From JBGNFV01 sp049645705 (GTDB taxonomy: Bacteria; Bacteroidota; Bacteroidia; Cytophagales; Cyclobacteriaceae), in NCBI GenBank assembly GCA_049645705.1, contig JBARUK010000057.1, positions 1 through 64,000 on the forward strand: 64,000 bases of DNA, read 5' to 3'. The notes beneath the pieces were generated by a model that searched no databases, was not told where the DNA came from, and saw only the letters and a list, made by a program, of their open reading frames with translations. This document shows positions 9,280 to 17,824 of this stretch, piece after piece. Each line of letters opens with the position of its first letter. The first letter of the stretch is position 1. The translations under genes and the position numbers were made by a program.

Positions 9280-9699
9280 TTATTCACCGAAATACTCTAC
9301 GAAGTTTTTCCGGGTTTCGAACAACTTTAAGCTATGCAAAGTAGCGGAGGGGGCAATGAATGATATCTTATCATACAAGATGTGCCAGAACTCCGTAATC
9401 AGTATCTCACAACTTGCCATCTTGCCCTTCATGAACGGTACATCCAGGTTAAGATTTTTATGGTCTACCTGTTCTATAATCTCCGACTTGATCAAATCAC
9501 CTAGCTTCTTCAGGTCGATGACGAAGCCTGTATCAGGATCAGGCTTACCTTTTACGGTCACGATCAGCTCAAAATTATGTCCGTGCCAATTTGCATTAGC
9601 ACATGGACCAAATACTTCCTCATTCTTTTCAGGAGACCATTTGGGATTATATAGCTTATGGGCTGCGTTAAAATGTTCTTTCCGACTTACGTAAATCAT
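9280..9699 (-). CDS. 6-pyruvoyl/6-carboxy-tetrahydropterin synthase family protein
   Basis: A T-fold enzyme acting on dihydroneopterin triphosphate. Zinc ligands appear as H15 (NAAH) and the WHGHNF pair, and DHKNLN matches the conserved Asp-His. I chose the ATG at 9699 (MIYVSRKEHF) because ten extra upstream codons are not family-like. The Cys-to-His spacing, CANANWHGH, has five residues between Cys and HGH as in animal PTPS, where typical QueD has three. Since queE is in the same window, a QueD role in queuosine synthesis is plausible, but a pterin role is not excluded. Confidence 0.85.
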   Translation of the reverse strand: MIYVSRKEHFNAAHKLYNPKWSPEKNEEVFGPCANANWHGHNFELIVTVKGKPDPDTGFVIDLKKLGDLIKSEIIEQVDHKNLNLDVPFMKGKMASCEILITEFWHILYDKISFIAPSATLHSLKLFETRKNFVEYFGE

Positions 9700-9823
9700 T
9701 CCTCGACCACCTTGTACAATAAAACGCAAATATACACTCCTAAAATCGAAAAACTGAGAAACACTGGAATTTACTCACTGTTTAAGAATAATTCACGAAA
9801 TTGGTAGCCAAAATTCACAAGGT

Positions 9824-10789
9824 ATGATCGTAGTTACAGGAGCAGCAGGCTTTATCGGCAGTGTGTTAATCGCGCGATTAAATGAAGACGGGTACAAGCA
9901 TATCGTAGCTGTAGATAAATTCAATGACAATGAGAAAAATAAGAACCTGAAAGGGAAAGCTATTCTTGAGAAGATAGAAAGGGATGACTTGAAGGCCTGG
10001 CTCGAAAGTAATGGAGAGGAGGTAGAGTTTATGTTTCATATAGGTGCCAGAACGGATACATCCGAATTTGACAGAGAGCTCTTATGGCGGCTAAATACCG
10101 ACTATACTAAGATGATATGGAGCATATGTGCGAGTTATCAGATTCCTTTAATCTATGCGTCATCTGCAGCTACATACGGAGGAGGAGAGCATGGCTATGC
10201 GGATGATGAGTCTGAAATAGAAAAATTACAACCACTAAATCCATACGGAGAAAGTAAAAACGCCTTTGATATCTGGGCTCTTAAACAAACGGATCATCCA
10301 TTTTATTGGGCAGGTCTGAAGTTCTTCAATGTTTATGGCCCAAATGAGTATCATAAAGGTCGTATGGCTTCAGTTATTTTTCATGCATTCAACCAAATAC
10401 AAAGCTCTGGTAAAATGCGCCTTTTCAGATCTCATAACCCTGACTTCAAAGATGGCGAGCAAATGAGGGACTTTATTTATGTTAAAGACCTGGTAGATGT
10501 ATTAGTATTTTTGATGCACCACAGAAAGGATTCAGGCATATACAACCTGGGGACTGGCCAGGCGAGAACATTTAAAGATCTGGTAGAGGCTGTATTTAGT
10601 GCTATTAATAAAGAAACTGATATAGAGTTTGTAGATACACCCGAAGATATACGCGATAAGTACCAGTACTTTACTGAAGCGGATATGTCAAAGTTGCGTA
10701 GAATTGGCTATAACAGAAAATTTACGAGACTGGAGGATGGTATTAGTGACTATGTGAGTCAATACCTACAAGATAAAAAAACCGTATAA
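9824..10789 (+). CDS. hldD: ADP-glyceromanno-heptose 6-epimerase
   Basis: This NAD(P)-dependent epimerase converts the D-glycero to the L-glycero form of ADP-manno-heptose for the LPS inner core. The 321-residue extended-SDR protein has the Rossmann motif GAAGFIGS at 6-13, the ASSAATYG segment and the YGESKNAFD active-site YxxxK. KFFNVYGPNEYHKGRMASV is characteristic of HldD/RfaD. It stands alone between two oppositely oriented genes. Its stop codon is inside the terminator stem that follows. Confidence 0.93.
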   Translation: MIVVTGAAGFIGSVLIARLNEDGYKHIVAVDKFNDNEKNKNLKGKAILEKIERDDLKAWLESNGEEVEFMFHIGARTDTSEFDRELLWRLNTDYTKMIWSICASYQIPLIYASSAATYGGGEHGYADDESEIEKLQPLNPYGESKNAFDIWALKQTDHPFYWAGLKFFNVYGPNEYHKGRMASVIFHAFNQIQSSGKMRLFRSHNPDFKDGEQMRDFIYVKDLVDVLVFLMHHRKDSGIYNLGTGQARTFKDLVEAVFSAINKETDIEFVDTPEDIRDKYQYFTEADMSKLRRIGYNRKFTRLEDGISDYVSQYLQDKKTV

Positions 10790-10812
10790 GAAGACTTCTT
10801 ACACGGTTTTTT
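10776..10812 (+). terminator. hldD terminator overlapping the stop codon
   Basis: AAAAAACCGT-TAAGAAG pairs with CTTCTTA-ACGGTTTTTT with a minimal loop. The hldD TAA (10787-10789) lies in the 5' arm. The hairpin is A/T flanked on both sides, so it may also act for the convergent gene ending at 10833. Confidence 0.8.
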
Positions 10813-10832
10813 AGTGAAAGTACTACGAAAAC

Positions 10833-11555
10833 TTAAAGACTATTATAGTAAACTACAGCTTTAACCAAATCAGCAGGCTCTTTTAGGTTCAGGCTATTTA
10901 TTTTGGCATATTCTTTAATCTGATTACGTTTGTTCCCAAACAAATTCAGATTTTTATTATTACTACCCCTTACCTTGATAAGTTTATCACCATCAAACAC
11001 AAAATAGTCCATTTTCTTCTTTATCTCATTGTCTCTCCTACCCATGTCTACTCCTGCCACATAGTTGGCTTTTTTCATATAGGTATAGTTGGATCTTACA
11101 ATTGAATATGGTTCTGCATCCAAGTATATCTCATAAAATCCTTCTGCTTTACTCATGTCTTTTGAGAATTCACTCGCGTTGATAAACTTCTGAACGACTC
11201 CCATACTTTCATGTTCTATTATGAAGGATTTTATTTTATTCCCTTCAAGAAAGTAATGTTCGTCGCTACCCTCAAGCTTTACGTAAAGCAAGTTGGAATT
11301 CATATTGTATTTGAGCTGTACACCATCGATAGCCTTACCCATATAGAGCTCCAGCATGCCGGTTTCAGACCACTCATCATTTAAGAAATAAGAACCTTTC
11401 GTATCGGGAGGGGGTAAAGATTTACCAAACATAACTCCCCCCTTAGGTATACTTAAAAATTCGAGCTGATCGGTCAGATAATCATTCTCCTGAGCCAAAG
11501 CTTTGAGGGAAAAGCTCAGAATCAGGCATACAGTAATTATTGTAAATCTTTTCAT
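10833..11555 (-). CDS. Secreted protein of unknown function
   Basis: The 240-residue protein has a clear Sec signal peptide (KRFTIITVCLILSFSLKALAQ, residues 2-22). The rest is rich in charged and aromatic residues with alternating hydrophobic positions, consistent with a periplasmic or surface beta-rich protein. I do not recognise a family. It is monocistronic, downstream of the Sus operon terminator and convergent with hldD. Confidence 0.75.
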   Translation of the reverse strand: MKRFTIITVCLILSFSLKALAQENDYLTDQLEFLSIPKGGVMFGKSLPPPDTKGSYFLNDEWSETGMLELYMGKAIDGVQLKYNMNSNLLYVKLEGSDEHYFLEGNKIKSFIIEHESMGVVQKFINASEFSKDMSKAEGFYEIYLDAEPYSIVRSNYTYMKKANYVAGVDMGRRDNEIKKKMDYFVFDGDKLIKVRGSNNKNLNLFGNKRNQIKEYAKINSLNLKEPADLVKAVVYYNSL

Positions 11556-11600
11556 GATGACGGATGTTTAATATAGGACACCGAAGATACGATTTTCCCT

Positions 11601-11634
11601 AAAAAAAAAGAGGTCTCAAACGAGACCTCTTTTC
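11601..11634 (-). terminator. Terminator of the SusC/SusD operon
   Basis: On the minus strand AAAAGAGGTCTCG and GAGACCTCTTTT pair around a short loop and are followed by a long T run. It lies 22 bases after the lipoprotein stop. Confidence 0.8.
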
Positions 11635-11655
11635 TATAAGTATGATAAACTAAAA

Positions 11656-12582
11656 TTAGTTTCCAGTATAAGTCAAAACATAGTCCTGACCTGCATTAGT
11701 CCATGGACCTTGTCCATATCCAGGATCTTCTACAGAAGGGAACGTAAGTGTGTTAGTAGCAGGATCAAACGTTCCTGTACCAGTCCAAATTACACCAAAA
11801 GGACCAGGCGTATCCAAAGTAACAGTGTTACATACGTCTGTAAATCCACCACTTATTGGCAGTCCATTGAAAGTATCATAGAAACCTGTCTGGAAATCCA
11901 GGTTGAAATTATCAATAGCGAACGATGTACCTGAACCTTGAGTAATGTTAACGGTGTAAGTGCTCGGATCCAGAATATTCTGGTTCGCATACGCCGTAAC
12001 CTCATAGCTACCTGAAGGCACCTCAGTAGGACAAGAGACACCAACAGTGATAGAGCATGTACCATCGTAAGCAGGCTCATTGCAAACATCAGCAGACCAC
12101 TGGTCTATTCTTTTGCCCTCGGCTGTTACAAAGGTATACTCAATAACGAAGGACTCACCAACATCGAACGTATCACGATCAACATTGAAAAGTGATTCAA
12201 GTTCAGCCGTTCCGAAAGTAACGTTAGCCGGTACACTGGAAACTGTCTGATACAATCTTGTTTCAGAACCAGTTGTCACGGCACTATCATTACCTGCACT
12301 GTCCTGAAGAACATTGCGGTAATTATACGTAAGGTATATCTCTACACTCTCTATATCCACTTCGCCACCAGAGAATGCATCTACAGTGAATGCTACATCT
12401 GTGTTGTCGAAATCATTTGGATTGATAAGTCCAAGATTACCTTCATCAATACCGGCCCTCGGAATTACACCAACTTCGATATTATCGAGCTGAGGCGCGG
12501 GGAACTCATCTTCGTTCTGGCAGGCACTGAAAGCACCTACAGCCAAAACTCCAGCAAGAAAATAATTATATATTTTTTTCAT
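11656..12582 (-). CDS. Surface lipoprotein encoded with SusC/SusD (SusE/F position)
   Basis: The 308-residue protein has a lipoprotein signal (AVGAFSACQNEDE, Cys at about 20), so it is probably outer-membrane anchored. The mature part is Asp/Thr/Gly rich with beta-sandwich character, and a Cys pair region sits around residues 167-185. It starts 12 bases after the susD stop. By position it corresponds to accessory ligand-binding lipoproteins of Sus-like systems (SusE/SusF analogues), but no specific family is recognised. Confidence 0.8.
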   Translation of the reverse strand: MKKIYNYFLAGVLAVGAFSACQNEDEFPAPQLDNIEVGVIPRAGIDEGNLGLINPNDFDNTDVAFTVDAFSGGEVDIESVEIYLTYNYRNVLQDSAGNDSAVTTGSETRLYQTVSSVPANVTFGTAELESLFNVDRDTFDVGESFVIEYTFVTAEGKRIDQWSADVCNEPAYDGTCSITVGVSCPTEVPSGSYEVTAYANQNILDPSTYTVNITQGSGTSFAIDNFNLDFQTGFYDTFNGLPISGGFTDVCNTVTLDTPGPFGVIWTGTGTFDPATNTLTFPSVEDPGYGQGPWTNAGQDYVLTYTGN

Positions 12583-12594
12583 TAATTCAGAATT

Positions 12595-14223
12595 TTATTG
12601 ATCCCAGAACACAGGCTCAGTTACAGGCGTATTATCTGCATTAGCATTACCCTGTAGTTCAGCAATTGACATAGGAAGTCTAAGCGGGAAGCCACCTAAT
12701 GGGTTGATTGCTTCTGCACCATAAGCTTCGAAATCAGGATGCCCGGTTCTTCTGTAGTTATTGTAAGCTTCATATCCGTTACCGAATAAAGAAACCCACG
12801 CCTGCTCCATAAGAACTGCAAACCTTAGGTCCTCTTCAGTTCTGTTGTCGTTCTCGTCCACACCTTCAGGGTTATCATACCTATCCAGTATATCCTGAAC
12901 GTAAGCATCAATCGCAGCTGCATCAGGTACTTCGTCAGTATCGATAGTCTCATCAGTTTCCAGACCGAAAGAAATCACCTTATCAATAGACTCTCTTATA
13001 CCGTCCTCAAGTAACGCACGAGGGTCCCCAGGAGTTCCCAGCTTATAAGAGGCTTCAGCAAGCCAGAACTTAACCATAGAAGTTGTGATCAGAGGAAGGA
13101 TACCAGCACCCTGGCCACCATCACCCTGCTCTACAGTACTGTTACCTCCGTCAGGATCCCAAAGACCGGCTGCGGGATATACACCATAGGTAGCACGAGT
13201 ATCATCATCCGGTGGGATACCAGATCCATCGCCATGGTCACGTCCGATATAACCATCACCCTGATAGCCATAGTTACAGTCTACTGTAAGACAAGGAATG
13301 TTGTCACCGGTGGGATCCGAAAGAGTCTGACGATATATGTAGAATCTCAACCTGGGATCATCACGAGTGATTAAGTAGTTCATAAAGAAGTTGTTCATGT
13401 AGAACGACTTACCAGGCTGATAGTGCTGAGAATACTGAGGATGACGGTTATTAGGCTCCAGGTTTGTACCGTAATTGAACACAAAGTCGTCGTCAGCATC
13501 ATCGATCAAGTCAGCATCGTTTATCAGGCTAGTGATCCCACTGGTAGATTCACCTGAGTTAACAAGACGTTCCTGAACATACATTTTCAGCTTAATAGTA
13601 TTGGCCAATCTTGTATATACATCTACATAGTTAGCCGTAGTTCTTCCTCCGTAGAACATGTCGCTAGAAGGAACAGCACCACTTTCGTCATTAGCGAGAT
13701 CCTCAATTGCTTCATCGAGAAGTGCATATGCTTCATCATAGATAAAGGCACCATCGTCAAACATTGGCTCAGATACTTCCAAACCCTGGAAAGCTTCCGT
13801 ATAAGGAGCGTCACCCCACATATCCACAAGATTCACATAGATATAGGCTTTGTAGATTTTACCAACACCTGCGTAGATGTCAAGCGAATCAGCTTCAGAA
13901 GCAGAGATAAACGCTTCTATATCCTGAAGTGAACCGGCAAAAAGCTCTTCCCAACTCTCACTGAATGAAGCAGGAGTCTGCTCATAACGGCTAAGAGTCA
14001 GGCCATAGGCATGCTGAATGTAGATCGAAGTGCCTTCGTTGATCTGATCATTCAAACCCCAAACCATTGCACCTTGAATTGCAGGCAGATAAAGATCTAA
14101 CTGGGCTTCAGTAGGGTTGATGGGGTCTTCGTTGATGTTTAGCCACTCCTCCCCACATGCTGCGAGAAATATCATCGCGCACGCTAGGAAGAGAGCTTTT
14201 ACTCTCAAATATGTATTTTTCAT
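12595..14223 (-). CDS. SusD/RagB-family nutrient-binding lipoprotein
   Basis: This outer-membrane lipoprotein caps the SusC channel and binds the incoming ligand. The signal peptide ends in a lipobox (MIFLAACGE). ATG at 14223 starts directly at the signal; in-frame starts at 14232 (ATG) and 14235 (TTG) also exist. The long helical mature part (about 540 residues) with TPR-like spacing and the ending region LPLRLPMS-type segment resemble the SusD_2 branch. It lies 6-18 bases after susC in the same operon. The substrate cannot be told from sequence. Confidence 0.9.
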   Translation of the reverse strand: MKNTYLRVKALFLACAMIFLAACGEEWLNINEDPINPTEAQLDLYLPAIQGAMVWGLNDQINEGTSIYIQHAYGLTLSRYEQTPASFSESWEELFAGSLQDIEAFISASEADSLDIYAGVGKIYKAYIYVNLVDMWGDAPYTEAFQGLEVSEPMFDDGAFIYDEAYALLDEAIEDLANDESGAVPSSDMFYGGRTTANYVDVYTRLANTIKLKMYVQERLVNSGESTSGITSLINDADLIDDADDDFVFNYGTNLEPNNRHPQYSQHYQPGKSFYMNNFFMNYLITRDDPRLRFYIYRQTLSDPTGDNIPCLTVDCNYGYQGDGYIGRDHGDGSGIPPDDDTRATYGVYPAAGLWDPDGGNSTVEQGDGGQGAGILPLITTSMVKFWLAEASYKLGTPGDPRALLEDGIRESIDKVISFGLETDETIDTDEVPDAAAIDAYVQDILDRYDNPEGVDENDNRTEEDLRFAVLMEQAWVSLFGNGYEAYNNYRRTGHPDFEAYGAEAINPLGGFPLRLPMSIAELQGNANADNTPVTEPVFWDQ

Positions 14224-14241
14224 TATTTCCATCAATTTAGG

Positions 14242-17200
14242 TTAGAAACTAACACTAAGGTTGACACCGTAACGCTTGGTCGTAGGAGCATTTTGGAACT
14301 CAAGACCCTGTGCATTACCACTACCTGTTGCACTAACCTCAGGATCGAGGCCAATAGATTCAGGAATATTTGGTGTTACGAAGAAAAGATTTCTTCCTGA
14401 AAGTGTCAGGGAAGCTCTTCCAAATGGAGTGTTCTCAAGTATTGACTTAGGAACAGAATAACCCAACGTTACTTCTCTTAAACGAATAACTGTAGCATCA
14501 TAAACAGTCAGGTCATCAAACCAAGTAAGACCATCAATAAAGTACAATTCGTTTACAGAAACAGGGATATCATTCTCCACAAAGTTTCCACCCTCCAGGA
14601 TAGGCTCGCCACTAGAATTAGCAAGGTAACCAGGAAGAATACGAGCAAGATCTCTTCTGTCATCGTTGTAGGTAAGTACACCACGGGAGATTGTCTGGTC
14701 AGCAGTAGTAGAGAAGATATCTCCACCTTGTCTCCAGTCAACCAGAGCAGTCAATGTGACACCTTTAAATGAAAGTGTATTAGTAACACCTAAAGTGAAG
14801 TCAGGGTTAGGATTACCTATCAGACCCAGATCAGGACCTTCCAGTAACAAACCTGTATTCTCATTGATAAGGAATGTGCCGTCTTCAGCTCTCAGAGCAT
14901 ATGTACCAAGAATCTGGCCATACTCTTGTCCTTCTTCGTGAGCAATACCGATGTTAGAGAAACCACCAATTACAAGGCGTTCCTGATCACCAATACTTAC
15001 GATCTCGTTTTTAATGCTAGTAAATGCAGCATATACATTCCATGTAAATCCACTGGCTGTTGAAACCGGAGTTACATCAAGACCAATTTCGAAACCTTTG
15101 TTTGTTACCTCTCCGATGTTTACAACAGCAGAAAGCGCACCTGTAGAAGGAGCGAGTGAACGGCCAACGATCTGGTCAGTAGTAGACTTATCGAAGTACG
15201 TTAAATCAAGGCCTACACGGTTTTGGAAAAACTTAAGATCTGCTCCAACTTCAAATTCAGTTGTGATCTCAGGTCTTAGTGTAGGGTTACCTTCTGAGTT
15301 ACTAATTGATTGGTTATTATAAGTAGTAGGTCCTACTGTGAATGGGAAGCCCATCTCAGTACCACCAACACCAGGATTGTAATTAGTAGCAACAGTAGTA
15401 ATAGTAGAATAAGGCAGGGCATCATTACCCACACGAGTAATACCAGCTCTTATCTTACCATATGAAAGTACATTACTCTGGATATCCAGGGCATCTGTAA
15501 ATACAACTGAAGCACTTACACCAGGGTAGAAGTAACTTCTTTCTTCCTGCGGAAGAGTAGAAGACCAGTCATTTCTAGCTACGAGGTTAAGAAATGCCCA
15601 ATCACGATAACCAAAAGTCACGTCACCGAACACACCGTGATAGCGTCTTCTTTCAAAGTCTTCAAAAGATGTCTGAGTAACTGTATTATTCAGGTAATCT
15701 AGTCCGAAGGCGATGAATTCAACACCATTAACAGCATCCTGAGTCAATGTACGCTGGTTAGCGTTGTGACCAAAGTTAGCGCTAAGGCTGAAGTCTTCAT
15801 TAAGATCCTTGTTGATTGCAACAAGAAGTACTCCATCAAGCTCTTCGAAGCTATAGTTGTCAATATACATGCTACCGGCAGGAGTCTGGTAAGACCCGCT
15901 TCTTACAACCGACTTACGCTCATCAGTATAAGCGTTAAAACCAGCCTGGTAAGATACTGTCATCCAATCAGTAACATCATAACCAAGAGTTATTTTACCA
16001 AAATAACGGTCTACATTAGATGTGTAGAAGTTATTGTTGGCTACCCAATAAGGGTTGTCCTGGTCAGTTCTGTAATAAACATTACCACCTGTAATAGGGT
16101 CCTGGAAAGGAAGATCCTTAAGATTAATACTAACCGGAGTAAGCATAAGACGGCTGAATACCGAGCTACCACCACCAAAACCAGGAGCTACAAGAGGTGT
16201 CTGCTGCTCAGACTTAACATAGTTAAGAACGGCATTTGTAAAGAATCCATTTCCAAGCTGAGCGTTTGTACCCAGGTTGAAGCTGGTTCTATCAAACTCA
16301 GAGTTAGGAATAATACCTTCGTTATCAGCTCTTGAAATTGTAGCAGAAATAGCAGCTTTTTCGCCACCGGAGCTTACAGTTATAGAGTTTTCGAAGAGTG
16401 ATCCAGTCTGAAAGAAATCTTCAGCGTTGTTATGAGGCTCATAAGCAACCTGCTGACCTACAAACTCAGGGAATGAGGTAGAACCAGGGCCTTCCGCGTA
16501 AGGGTGAGCCACTGAATCGAATTGCGTAAAAGGAGCACCCCAGTTACCTACGAAACCACGGTTGAAGCTATTAGCACCACCCTGTCCGTAAGTTTTAGTA
16601 TAATCAGGAAGTTTTGCTACCTGCTCAACATTGTAGGAAGAGCTAAGCGTAATTTCAAGACCTGACTTCACACCGCTTTTGGCACCTTTAGTAGTAACCA
16701 CAACTACACCATTGGCAGCACGTGAACCATAAAGTGCAGCAGCAGCAGCACCTTTTAGTACAGTTACTGACTCGATGTTGTTAGGATCAAGGTCAATAGC
16801 ACGGTTTGAGAACTGGTTACCACCTGTAAACGTAGTTGAAGCGTTTACATCGTTGTTAAAGGGAACACCATCCACAACGAATAAAGGCTGGTTGTTACCA
16901 GTAAGTGACGTGTTACCACGTATAGTAATGTTAGTAGACTGTCCTACTACACCACCTGAACCTGTGATATTAACACCAGGCACTTTACCAGAGATAGAAC
17001 GAAGCACATCAGCTTCCGCTTTCTGTGCGATTTTCTCGCTACCTACCTCGGAAACGGCATAACCAAGAGCTTTTTGCTCTCTTTCAATACCGATGGCTGT
17101 TACTACAACTTCAGAAAGCTGAGTAACATCTTCCTGCATCGCTACGTCTATAACGCTGCGATTACCGATCTGGACTTCCTGAGTCTGCAGACCGATGTAC

Positions 17201-17424
17201 ATGAATTGAAGGGTTGTTCCCCCTTCGGGAACGGTAAGCTTATAGTTACCGTCAATTTCAGTTACTGTTCCTACGGTTTGGTTACCTTTCACAATAACAG
17301 TTACACCTGGTATGGCTTCACCTGTTTCTGCTGAGGTCACTTTTCCGGAAACAGTACGCTGAGCCCACGCCTCTCCAATGAGGGCAGACACCAGCACGAA
17401 GCTAATAAGTAGAATCCTCTTCAT
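14242..17424 (-). CDS. SusC/RagA-family TonB-linked outer-membrane receptor
   Basis: This 1060-residue transporter imports ligand captured by SusD using TonB energy. After a signal peptide ending at AWA-QR comes a carboxypeptidase-like N-terminal domain (VSGKVTSAETGEAIPGVTV). A TonB-box-like stretch and a plug domain containing the SusC signature around NGVVVVTTKGAKSG follow, then a large beta-barrel ending in the aromatic strand GVNLSVSF. It is the first gene of the operon. The region upstream has a -7-like TATGTTTG (17483-17476, minus strand) but no well-spaced TTTG. Confidence 0.95.
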   Translation of the reverse strand: MKRILLISFVLVSALIGEAWAQRTVSGKVTSAETGEAIPGVTVIVKGNQTVGTVTEIDGNYKLTVPEGGTTLQFMYIGLQTQEVQIGNRSVIDVAMQEDVTQLSEVVVTAIGIEREQKALGYAVSEVGSEKIAQKAEADVLRSISGKVPGVNITGSGGVVGQSTNITIRGNTSLTGNNQPLFVVDGVPFNNDVNASTTFTGGNQFSNRAIDLDPNNIESVTVLKGAAAAALYGSRAANGVVVVTTKGAKSGVKSGLEITLSSSYNVEQVAKLPDYTKTYGQGGANSFNRGFVGNWGAPFTQFDSVAHPYAEGPGSTSFPEFVGQQVAYEPHNNAEDFFQTGSLFENSITVSSGGEKAAISATISRADNEGIIPNSEFDRTSFNLGTNAQLGNGFFTNAVLNYVKSEQQTPLVAPGFGGGSSVFSRLMLTPVSINLKDLPFQDPITGGNVYYRTDQDNPYWVANNNFYTSNVDRYFGKITLGYDVTDWMTVSYQAGFNAYTDERKSVVRSGSYQTPAGSMYIDNYSFEELDGVLLVAINKDLNEDFSLSANFGHNANQRTLTQDAVNGVEFIAFGLDYLNNTVTQTSFEDFERRRYHGVFGDVTFGYRDWAFLNLVARNDWSSTLPQEERSYFYPGVSASVVFTDALDIQSNVLSYGKIRAGITRVGNDALPYSTITTVATNYNPGVGGTEMGFPFTVGPTTYNNQSISNSEGNPTLRPEITTEFEVGADLKFFQNRVGLDLTYFDKSTTDQIVGRSLAPSTGALSAVVNIGEVTNKGFEIGLDVTPVSTASGFTWNVYAAFTSIKNEIVSIGDQERLVIGGFSNIGIAHEEGQEYGQILGTYALRAEDGTFLINENTGLLLEGPDLGLIGNPNPDFTLGVTNTLSFKGVTLTALVDWRQGGDIFSTTADQTISRGVLTYNDDRRDLARILPGYLANSSGEPILEGGNFVENDIPVSVNELYFIDGLTWFDDLTVYDATVIRLREVTLGYSVPKSILENTPFGRASLTLSGRNLFFVTPNIPESIGLDPEVSATGSGNAQGLEFQNAPTTKRYGVNLSVSF

Positions 17425-17824
17425 ACTGCTTTTGTTTAAGTGATGAATTTAACCCAATTCTATTGTTTCCAAGATCAAACATAAAATAAATTATCGTCAA
17501 ATAAAATCATTTCAATTCTTTTTTAAAAGCACCTGAATACCTCAATAAAAGCATTATAGGTATTTTTTATGATCGCATGAATTTTATTCGGTAATCACCT
17601 TTAAGACGCATTATTCATTTGTTTTCCATAATTTTAAAACAAAAAATATTTTGACTTTTACCATTAAAAATCACGTGCCGAAAATGGCATTTCCTGCGTT
17701 TAAAAACGTATAAATCGAATGAATAAAATATTAATGGATGGGTAGACGAAACGTCTTATCCGGCAATTTATAAAATACTATTGAAACTTCATATCCCCCA
17801 AACAAGGGGATATTAATGACCTGA
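17425..17824. other. AT-rich intergenic region upstream of susC
   Basis: This 400-base stretch has no credible gene. It is strongly AT-rich. It contains TATGTTTG (17483-17476, minus strand) as a possible -7 element for susC. The half next to 17825 follows the 3' end of the OmpA-family gene, and I see no strong terminator there. Confidence 0.5.
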
